This document shows, piece after piece, positions 12,058 to 21,500 of a stretch of 64,000 bases of DNA (positions within the stretch are counted from its first letter, which is position 1; each line of letters starts with the position of its first letter). This stretch comes from Kalmusia sp. IMI 367209 (taxonomy: Eukaryota > Ascomycota > Dothideomycetes > Pleosporales > Didymosphaeriaceae). The position numbers were made by a program, and so were the translations under genes. Location of the stretch: NCBI GenBank assembly GCA_027946365.1, contig JAPEUQ010000006.1:372001-436000 (forward strand). The letters run 5' to 3'. The notes under the pieces were generated by a model. It was not told the DNA's origin, searched no databases, and worked only from the letters and a program-made list of their open reading frames with translations.

Positions 12058-12375
12058 TCACAAAGCATCGCCACTCTTTTTGCGTTGAGAACCACAGAGT
12101 GGACAAAATTGGGAGGTCAAGGATTCGGAATTCGCTGAACCGCAATGCTGGCAATACCAAATATCCCCTGGTGCTTTACCTGGCGTGCCGTTATGGACAC
12201 CATAAAATGGTTTCGTCGTAGCTGCTGCTTTGGTCGGCGTCTCCGGAGCGAGATTGGCCCCCATTCCATGTCGGCACGCGATGCTCCTGAGACCGTCTGG
12301 AGTGTAGCACTCATTGCGTGAGCAGCCGTGAGTTCTCGAGGCTCCCGATTCCAGTGGCGCGGCAATGATATGGTG
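12058..12375 (-). CDS. Small zinc-ribbon protein or gene fragment
   Basis: The clear coding part is a C-terminal zinc ribbon, W-Y-C-Q-H-C-G then F-C-P-L-C-G-S-Q-R-K-K, two CxxC knuckles resembling RanBP2-type or double zinc ribbons. A start codon at 12264 gives 68 aa. The same frame stays open upstream to a splice-acceptor-like TATAG at 12376 and encodes a Cys-containing segment (H-G-C-S-R-N-E-C-Y-T-P-D-G-L). The true gene may therefore have an unidentified 5' exon. The ribbon resembles the C-terminal ribbon of the PigL_N protein at 16097-17170. It could be a short independent protein or a relic of a larger one. Confidence 0.45.
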   Translation of the reverse strand, partial: HHIIAAPLESGASRTHGCSRNECYTPDGLRSIACRHGMGANLAPETPTKAAATTKPFYGVHNGTPGKAPGDIWYCQHCGSANSESLTSQFCPLCGSQRKKSGDAL

Positions 12376-12924
12376 CTATACTAATAATTAGGCGAAAATT
12401 CTCCACGATATACTAAGGATGGATTAGAAGGCTTTGAGACCCACGCGAATTTGTAGCCTCTAGTGTGCTGCGTCTGACGGAAGTCGCTTACTCCTACGAT
12501 GTTATGGAAGAGAGGATGAGTTGAGAGGGTTGAACTCGTAGTTTTGGGGTGATGCCGCGGGGTAGGAGGCTGTGGAAGGCTATAGAAAGCTCTGTCAGAG
12601 CTGTCGTAGCCTATCGCTTGCTGAACATGGTACTATGGACCTCATACATCCTAGCAATACTCGAATACGATTGCATACGAGTTTTTTACTAGATTGATTT
12701 ACGCCACTTTATTACTCCTGCAGAGAACTCCAAAATTGATGTGATATCTAGTCATTTTGACACCTTCGAATTGAAAGTTTCGGTACACTTTTTCTACTTC
12801 TTTGGTCTTGTCACTCTCCTCTTGCGCCGCCATTGTATCGTCCTCTTCTTATGTACTCTTCCTCTTTTTACCCGCTCCGTCATTGTTACTGTCGTTCTGT
12901 ATATTCTTATCGCTTTCTCCCTCT
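12376..12924. other. Intergenic region
   Basis: This lies between the zinc-ribbon gene and the ankyrin-repeat gene, both on the minus strand. It may hold a 5' exon or leader of the zinc-ribbon gene. I could not find an ATG exon that joins in frame. Confidence 0.35.
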
Positions 12925-15417
12925 CTACCCTCGTCGTTCTTCATCATTCTTTTCAGCTAAACCAATCTCAAAATAACGATCGTCCCAGCCAGCATCTATC
13001 ATTAGCTTTTTCCACCCGTCCTCCAACAACCACGCGTTGCCTTCTTCTCGAACCACGTCCTCGATGGCTTTTCCTGTCTGTTCCAGCGCTCTGCACCAAG
13101 AGTTCCAGGAACTGAACCCTCTAGCAAAAATCGATGGTGTGTCGCCATCGTATGTACGCAGGTTTATGTCTGTACCAGCTTTGATCAATACCGTGAGTTT
13201 CTCTTCTAGAATCGCTAGGTGTTCGGGGGTACCATCTTGATCCTCCCATAAAAGTCGCGAAGAAAGCGCTAAGTGGATGGCGTTGTATCCATGGATATCA
13301 ACCAAATGTGGGTCTGCTCCAAGCTTTAGGAATGTACGCATGAAGATTATGCTTTGTTCGCCCAAGGCTTGACAATAAATATGTAATGGTGTAAAGCCCT
13401 GGCTATTGCGTTCGTTCAAATCGTACCCGTTCCGTGTCAGAAAGTTGATGTATGATTCTACTTTTTCTGCTCCCGAATCCAAGAAATAAGCTGGTTCTTT
13501 ATGGTATAGGCATAGTACGGGCGACCCATCAGTTGTTTTGAAAGAATCAATCCGCCCGTCAACATAGGATTGGATTTCGGCGAGGGAGTCCTCCTTAATC
13601 AGCAGGCCTTGCGTGAAATTTTGCCATATCCCAGCCAGCACGTCGACATCGTTGCTTTTCTAGTTAGCTATAATTGCCAAGCCATCGACGGACTCACAAA
13701 GATGCTCTTCCAATACCCTGACTATCGAGCCATCGTAATACATCAACACGCAGATTGAAACCTGACAGCTTGATAACACAGCAGTCAGATTCGGGGCTGG
13801 TTCTTAAGATCTTATGTAGAACTTACAGCGAGCGAAAGGGTACATATGTCATCGTGCTTGTCATATGGAGTTATGCGGCCATCTCGAAAGGCTGTGTCGA
13901 TTTCTTCAATCGTCCCACAGCTGTAAAGATAATCATGCAATCCAGTGTCTTCTACAAGCCGAAAAGTACGAAGCTGCGTATATAGTTTGATTTCAAGATC
14001 AACATCTATGTACTGAACGAAACGAGCAGCTAGCATTGTCGAATGTGCTCTAGAAGCTGGGTGGAAGAAAATCCGCGTTTCGAAATCTCCAGGTTCGTGG
14101 TCTACGTTGGATACCCCTGAAATCATGAAAACGAGTTTTCCGGCTGGTGTCTCATGATGAAAATATTCTGGTGATGATAGAGATCGTTTTCGTTCGGTGA
14201 AATTAGAAATACCTCTGTGTGTAAACTCATTGACTACAGAGTCGCAATTTCGATAGATAACATGTGACGCGGATATTGCATTGGAGCCTAGGCCTGGATG
14301 AAGGTGCTATCGATCTATTGATGTGGCTGTAGAGTCTGGATATTGAGCCGCAGCTTCTTGTAGTGCCGAGGACACGAGCCTATCGAATTCTGACAAGAGA
14401 TGGTAAAGTTGTCGGGACACTTGTTCTCTTCCTCGCGTGGTATTATAAAGGACTGATTGTCTCACATGATTTTTCATCAGAAGTAACGACGTCAATGCTG
14501 ATTCCCAGTCTGGACCAACAAAGAAGATCTCGCGGTTGCTCCTTTTGGCTGTGACATGGCGGTTGGATAAAGAAGCCTGTATATCATCGAGTCTCCTAAA
14601 GACATTTTGATTGTATTTTCTCATTTCTCTTCGAATTTGGTCGTGATGGAGTTCATTGATACCACGAGACTGTCGTAGCTCTTTTTGGATCTTACTCGCA
14701 CTTCGAGCTTGTTGGGTAGAGTAAGAGATAGACTTTACGTTTTGTGCTACTATAGTCTTTTGGTTTTGCTGTAGATCTCCCAGCGTGGAAGTTATCTGCT
14801 GGAAATTCTGATGTATACCATTCTCGATTCTCTTCTGTCCAAGAGCAGAACGTTTTCTAGCGGCAAAAGGTTAGTCTATGTAAGGAAATATAATATCACT
14901 ATTTCAAAAGTAGATCAGAAATGCATTAGCTCTCCACGCATTTCCTGGGGCCCATATAGAAAGATAGCGTAACTAACCCTTCAACAAGCGACAAGATCAC
15001 GTGCAGCTTGGCCCTCGTCTGCTCCATTTGCCCTGATAATTTCTGTATCTTCTTTTCGTCCAGCACCCATCTGATATTTGCCCAAGTCTTCTTTGTCCCC
15101 TTGTACTTTGCAGCATGAATCAAGAGAGCGTTTGATTGTTTCTAGAAGGCTGTAACAGCAGCGCTGAATTGATTAATTGTCGGGAGTAGCTCAGGAGCAG
15201 GAATGAACGTCGGCGAATCCGGACTCCGCATGTCTTCGACATGTCTCTTGAGTATTTTTATAACAGCTGTGTCATCTTTGAGACAAGTTCGTAGGCTTTC
15301 GATCTCTGCCGGCGCATCTTCGATGTCAGTCAGGAACTGGTAGCACTTCACGGAGGCTTTTAAGGTGACATCTGCTACACTTAACGCGCCAGCTAGTAAG
15401 GCAAATGGGTCTGCCAT
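12925..15417 (-). pseudogene. PigL_N-ankyrin NLR-like protein with two in-frame amber codons
   Basis: The N-terminus, M-A-D-P-F-A-L-L-A-G-A-L-S-V, is a PigL_N-type domain as found at the start of fungal NLR-like proteins. Four exons fit (complement): 15417-14978, 14856-13827, 13768-13698 and 13654-12925. The reading passes through an alpha-helical/coiled region into ankyrin repeats (Q-G-F-T-P-L-H-I-Y, G-Y-N-A-I-H-L-A-L). Two TAG codons interrupt it: 15142-15144 (A-V-T-A-F-*-K-Q-S-N) and 14307-14309 (S-I-D-R-*-H-L-H-P-G). The frame is otherwise colinear. The paralogue at 16097-17170 aligns through the first TAG without a gap, so splicing is an unlikely explanation. Both TAGs could arise by CpA-to-TpA changes (CAG, or TGG on the other strand), as RIP makes. 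The first intron has the same position and phase as in the paralogue. Confidence 0.7.
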
Positions 15418-16096
15418 AGTAGAAATGAAGGATCGTATAGGACGACGGAGAGCCAGGGAAATAAAAGGCTTCCCGCGAAGTGATGGAAATACAGCCTTGT
15501 TGTCTTGGCGCATACGCGACTAACACGTTAAGAAAGCACGTGCAAGGCTTAAAGGCCGCAGCCACCTGGTTCACCGGTGCGTTTTTGGGTCAGCCCCAAT
15601 CTTAAGCCCTAAGTGAATCAAGAAGATTGAATCCCAGTGTTCGCTACCAAGTTCAATATATGCGTACTTTTACTCGCTGAATTAATGCTAATCGGGTATT
15701 GATGCCAGTGAAATGTTAAATTGCAGTGTTATGCCTTCATGGAACTCCCACCTATAGTCAATCGCCTCACTGTAGGAGTGATAAGGTTGTCTCATGCTTC
15801 GCAATGCGAATATGACACCAGTATACCGTGACTACGACCTGTACCGATAGAAAAGACTAGAATTCAGATTACCGAATTTCTAGTTGTAGAAGAAAATGCC
15901 CTAAAGGCTTCATGTTGTGTCCATGTTCTCCCAAGACAAGGCACATCGCGATTTATACAATCAAGCTTGACTAACGGCGAGAGTAAAACAATAAGTATTA
16001 CTACGGATAGTTCAGCAACATACTAAGCGCTCGATTTTGCCAATTTCCATCCACCTCTGAATGTATCATTATGTAATAGCGCGATAGTGTGTGCCT
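15418..16096. other. Intergenic region between two PigL_N genes
   Basis: This holds the promoter of the ankyrin-type gene and the 3' region of the zinc-ribbon-type gene. It is rather AT-rich with no coding signal. Confidence 0.4.
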
Positions 16097-17170
16097 TCAT
16101 AGTCTCGTTCCTTGGTTACATACAGGGCAGAGATCGTACCATTCAGTATTGGATGTATCACAGACTGGGCAATACCAAGTTCTGATACGTTTTGAACTTC
16201 CCGTAGGTGTAGTAGCCGAGCTCCCGTACGTTGTTTGATATGAGCTTTTCGGAAAAAGTTTATCGATAATGATCTCCTTGAAAACTTTATCGATAGTAAT
16301 CTCCTGAAGCTTCCCCATAAAGCGATCTTCTCTGGTATACTCCATCGCTGCTAGGACGTTGACTCGCAAATTCATAAGTTTGGATGATATGGTGTCAATG
16401 ATCACCTGATTACCTTCAGCGATCTTTGCTCTGGTCTTTGCATGCTGAGTCCGATCAAATTTGTCGGCTTTACGTAGCTCCTGCCGTACCAAAGTTGCAT
16501 GCCTAGTCTGCAATTTGGAGTTGTACACTAGGCTCTCTTGTGCATTCATAACTTTACTTTGGTTTGAAAGGATCAACGAGAGATCCTGATTCTGTATACT
16601 TATCGTAGTATTTAAATGCTCGAAGCCTTGTTTGGTGGTATTTACAATGGTTTTGCGGTTCAGCGCAGCTTGTTTTCTGTTGAATTTCAGCTCGCTTTGG
16701 TAGAAAGGTTGACATACGGGTGTTACGTACCCTTCGATCAGCAACAAGGCTGTGCACAATGTGCTCTTCGCATGCTTGAAACGTCTCAAGCAATTACTTA
16801 CTTTGCGTTCATCAAGGTGAAACTTGCATGCGCTCCATATCTTATTGGTACCCTTGTGTCTTGCCTCTAGGTTTCGTAGAAAAGAAAGCTCACGGCTCAG
16901 AACCTTAATCGAAGATTTGAACAGGCTGAGAGCTTCGTTCATTGGGGCGGCCACAGGCGTGCTGTCGGTTCGTGAACCATTCAGATGCTTCATGAAGGCT
17001 TCAATAAGCACTTTGCTCTCTTCAATGTATGTTCGGAGCCGGTCAATTTCGCCTGGGGCATCTCGAATCGCGGAAAGGAAGCGAGAGCACGCAACATTTG
17101 CTCGGAGTACTACGTCCACAACACCCAAGACAGCAAATGAACCGGCGACTATTGAGAAAGGATCTGACAT
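16097..17170 (-). CDS. PigL_N domain protein with C-terminal zinc ribbon
   Basis: This is a protein of about 339 aa made of two exons (complement 17170-16731 and 16676-16097). The intron 16730-16677 (GTACGT...ACAG) is 54 bp, a multiple of three with no stop, so the frame also reads through. It is placed by homology with the neighbouring ankyrin-type gene, whose intron is at the same site and phase. The N-terminus (M-S-D-P-F-S-I-V-A-G-S-F-A-V) is a PigL_N/NLR effector-type helical domain. A charged helical middle follows, and the end is W-Y-C-P-V-C-D...L-C-P-V-C-N, a two-knuckle zinc ribbon. There is no NTPase domain. It may be a short adaptor or sensor in the self/non-self recognition repertoire, but no function is established. 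Confidence 0.78.
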   Translation of the reverse strand: MSDPFSIVAGSFAVLGVVDVVLRANVACSRFLSAIRDAPGEIDRLRTYIEESKVLIEAFMKHLNGSRTDSTPVAAPMNEALSLFKSSIKVLSRELSFLRNLEARHKGTNKIWSACKFHLDERKVSNCLRRFKHAKSTLCTALLLIEGYVTPVCQPFYQSELKFNRKQAALNRKTIVNTTKQGFEHLNTTISIQNQDLSLILSNQSKVMNAQESLVYNSKLQTRHATLVRQELRKADKFDRTQHAKTRAKIAEGNQVIIDTISSKLMNLRVNVLAAMEYTREDRFMGKLQEITIDKVFKEIIIDKLFPKSSYQTTYGSSATTPTGSSKRIRTWYCPVCDTSNTEWYDLCPVCNQGTRL

Positions 17171-18501
17171 TATAGAAGAATAGATGGCAATCTGGAGGAA
17201 CTGGAGAGAATAGAATACAGAGGAAGTGTATTGACCGAGGATGACGTCCAGCCTTTACTCTTGGCACACATGCATGCAGGAAGACACGCAAGGCTGAGAG
17301 AAGGCGCAACTGGCCAGCGTCAGCAGTGTTCTTAGTGACCGGAAGTTTACGGGCACGTTTCGTCGTAACAATCAATGTCTAAAACACACTCCGTGAATGC
17401 CTTGCGGGCTTTATCCGCCTTCAATACGCCAGAGCGCCTCGCTGTTGTGCACCTTTTTGTAATTTCGCATCACCAGATTATGCAAGGACTGCGGCGTTCA
17501 GCCAAATGATGAATCGGGCCCGAATCTCCGTTGAGTACATCTAAGCAGGCTGATCTGCGTCTGTGATGTATGCCCAAGGCAATGGGGGGTAGATCCGTGT
17601 CTACGTGCACTGTGGCATCATCGAATGGTGTGAAGCTCTTGCATACTAATGGGCGTGAGTCGACACTTGTTGTTCTTGCCGCGATACGCACCGAGCTCCA
17701 CTAACACAGTACATCACCGCACAATGGCACGTTGTATCGCAGTGCGTAAATTTCCCATTCTATACACTTCCCAGCCAATCCACTTACCTCCCTCTCAACT
17801 CAACCTTTTCTAGTCACCCCATCCAGAACAAAAGGAAATTGTAAACAAGACCATTCGCGATCCAATTTATACGACCCTCAACCCAGGATCTCAAAAGAAA
17901 AGAGTGGCGATTTGCAGACCATGCAACAAAAAACGAAGGAAAAGCGAGTGACAATCTGACTGACAACCCGACGATTGACTAAAAAATCCACCGGGTATAC
18001 AGCGCGCAATAGCGAAAGCAAGAGCAAGAGCAAAGATTCTCAGCGAACCAAACGATAGACAAAATTTGACCACCCAACCATCGGCCCATCCGACAAAAGA
18101 AATCCCATACAAAAGAAAAGAACAAATAAGTCAAGATAGTATAATATCAGGAGCACTCAGCCCACCGAAGAAAGGTACGCGTTGAAGGGCGAGCACGCCT
18201 ATCCATCCGATGCGGCATCGGCCCCGCTCGCTCCACACAAAGAGCCCAATTATGCACATGCCCAATTAGCGAAGAGCGTTCGCTCAAATGTAAATGCAAA
18301 AAGTATGCAAGCGACAACAATAACGCCGAGCCTACATCGCCCGCACAAGAAAGTCAGAATATGTTTCCTCGGTGCACTACCATTAGGAACACCCCCAACA
18401 CCATGCTCAAAATAGTGGCAAACAAAAAACAAATTCGGTTAGGAAAGACACCATCGGAAACATTTTATATCGAAGACGGGGTTACGCAAGCGGATAAGTG
18501 T
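17171..18501. other. Intergenic region
   Basis: This is 1.3 kb between the PigL_N promoter and the 3' end of the Rim15 gene, which should include the long 3' UTR of the kinase. The short ORFs present (for example 17891-18112 on the minus strand) have no homology-like features. I see no RNA gene or repeat. Confidence 0.4.
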
Positions 18502-21500
18502 CTATGCGTTGGTCAACGTATTGGCTCGCGGGGTAGGGTCGCGGTCCGGTTCCTCTTCTTGCTTCTGGTTCGCTTTCGGCGTCTCCATGTCGATCTCTAC
18601 TTCCGCCACTTCTTTTCCGGGGGCACGCGGGAAAATTTCAGGCGGTGTGAGCGTGGCTGCAGGAACTTGGGCCATGTTCTCGCGCTCTTCGGCGCTGCGA
18701 TCTTCTGAGATGACCGGGGGTGGAGAAGAGGGCAGCGTGGACTCGTTTGCTGCGACGTCTTCCACGGATATCACACTGCCCCTGCTATTTGTGCGCATCA
18801 TTTCAATGCCGAGTTTTGAGGACGATTTCGGTCTTGTCTTGGGGCTCTTTGCGCGGACATTGACGTTGCCAAGTTCGTCGTCTTCATCATCACCCGATTC
18901 AGCCGATTCGTGTTTCCGTGTTTCGATTACACGACGCTTAGCATCGACTAGCTCAGCAGACCGTTGACGTCGAATTGTCGATGCTTCTAAGGCAGCTGGG
19001 GCAGATGCCCCGTGGGGTGGAAGGTCATGCGGGACAGGCAATTTTTGCCCCACGTTCGGGGGATCGACGTTAGCTGCATCTTCCGATATTCCCAAGCCAC
19101 TCATGACTCGTGCCAAATCCCGCTCCCGCCAATCATCGGTATTGTGACGTGCAATTATGACAGGCAGATCGTCGCCGGTGCGACTGTCGTTGTCACCAAA
19201 GAAGCTGGAGCTAATTGAATCTTCTCGGCTGGACCCACGATAACTGCCTGAAGGTACGGGTGGGAATGAGGAGTTCGATGTAGGACTGCCGTCATGCTGT
19301 CGAGATGATTCTTGGCGGAGACTGGACGGCATCATTGATGGATACATGCTGTGTGGTGTCCAGTTGGGTGGAGGAGGTTTCCATTGACACAGTTTGCCCA
19401 ACGTGTCCGACAATTTAGCAATCGTAGGTGGCTTCTGAATCAGCGCATCAAAATGATGTGGAGCTTGTAGTTCTTTCAGATAGCCAGTTACCGCGACGAT
19501 TGGAGTGTTAGAATTGGCGTTCTTTGTATCTCGGATCATCCGCGCAACGTCTGCACCATTGACTTGAGGTAGCTTGAATTCCATCATGATAATGTCGAAC
19601 TTTACTTCTCCCATAGCATAACGGACAGCTTCTGACCCATTGGTGACGGTTAATGTGCGACAGCGTAGCTTCTCGAGGAGCTTTTCCATGACTAAACGAG
19701 AGACGGGATGGTCTTCGCAGACCAACACATCTAATGGTCGGAACATTGGTCCATCCGCAAGGCTGATTTGAGATAAGCGCCGCGAGCTTTGTCTTCGTCT
19801 CTGTACACGGAGAAGAGCTTTGGCGCGAGTATCTTCCGTATCAGATGAGGAAGGAGAGACATCCAACACCTGACTTCTGCGCTTATGGTGACCCGGGAGT
19901 AGGTCCCTGACAACATCCTCTTCTTGAGAGCCCATTGTTTGGGACCGTGTACGGGGGGATGGAACACTTGTCTGTCCGAATGAGCTTTGGCGTTGCCCGT
20001 GTGCGCCTTTATCGGAGAACGAAGCCGTCATTGCAGAAGGCGTTTTGACTAGCTTGATAGGTGATATCGCATCTGGAGATGGTCTTAAACCTGACGATAA
20101 GCGTGGTGCTTCGAAAAAGTTACCTGGTTGGAGTGATGCTGGATTACTTGTTGCGTGGGATAAAGTCGACGAGCTGCTGGCTGAAGTCTTCCGTCTTTCG
20201 TGGTGTTGACCAGTGCTGAACTGAACCAGTAAAGGCGACGATGGCTGAGAGCCGCGGCTGGGAGAAGAGTTTGGACCACTGATTGACGGTGAAGATGGTC
20301 TACCTGCAGGTTTGTTGGTCGACAGTGTACGTTTGAGCGTCGCGGGAATCATTGGACTGGACTCAAGAGAAGGCGATGGAGAAGTCACGCTTGGCGATTG
20401 CAGTGCAGAGTTCGGTTTGCTCTGTGACTGCATCGCTTCGGCGCGCAGCTTCTGGATGACGTCCTTGTTTGCTTTCTCTAGTACTGGTAAATTTTTGTAG
20501 CTGAAGTTACCAAAGTCATCAGTGACCATAGGCTCACTAAGCCTTCTTGTTCTGCCTTCGCGAACGTGAGCGGGGATGTGTAGTGGGATAAGACCGCGTT
20601 TCAGAGTGGTGACACTGATTTGCGAGCGGACACGAGACAAAGCATCGTGAGGTCGATCTGGGTAATCTGCACTAGGGGTGCCTGCCGAGGAAGCACTCTG
20701 GTCTTCGAATTCAGGTGCAAAATTAGCCATAGCAGCCCCTCTCGTGTCGAAATACTCCGTATCCTCAGGGTTCTCAGGCGCTGGGATGAATGATGCTTCA
20801 TCGTCACGGAGACTTTCCCAATTCACATCGGCAAACCAAGGATGATTACGAATCTCCTCTCCGCCGCTAGCGAACTTGTCTTCCATGTTTGAGCCAAGTC
20901 GTTTAGCTGGATCAATGCAAAGGAGGCGATTCATAAGATCTTTGGCTTCGTCAGAAATCTGGTAATCCTCGTCGTTCTCGGGCCAGTCAATTCTGCGAGC
21001 AAGTATATTCTGAAAAACTTCATCGGGGGTTTCGGCATGAAATGGAGGATAGCCATATAGACACTCGAAGAGTATGCATCCCAGGGACCACCAATCGCTG
21101 ACTTCGTCTTGACCACTCCCTGCGATTGTCTCAGGTGCCAAATAATCGGGAGTACCAACGAACCGACGGTTGTTGTCTTCAGGGTCAAAAAGTGCCATAG
21201 GTGGAGGTGGCATAGCCGCTGGTAGCGGTGGCGTACTGTTCTGTGCAGCAGTCGATTGGCTGATTGTGGGCGCCAGCGGGAAAAGGTCTGGAGAACCTTC
21301 ATCACTATATGCCTCTTCCTCGATAGGTGAACGGGGTCGTGGCTGGCCAGTAAGCTGCTCATCCATGATCGAAAAGCGGCGGAACATCGCTTGCAAAGCT
21401 TCGCTATCTCCGCTATCACTCCGGTTTCCCGATGTCCTTCTGGAGGGGTCACGGTTTGGTGTATCGCGATTCAAGCTGAAATACGATGGCTGTCCGATTT

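Noticed and set aside
15127..15240. Intron to explain the first TAG in the PigL_N-ankyrin gene
   Set aside because: The only phase-0 donors nearby are a poor GTCGAA or one giving a 15-bp intron, and the paralogue aligns through the site without a gap.
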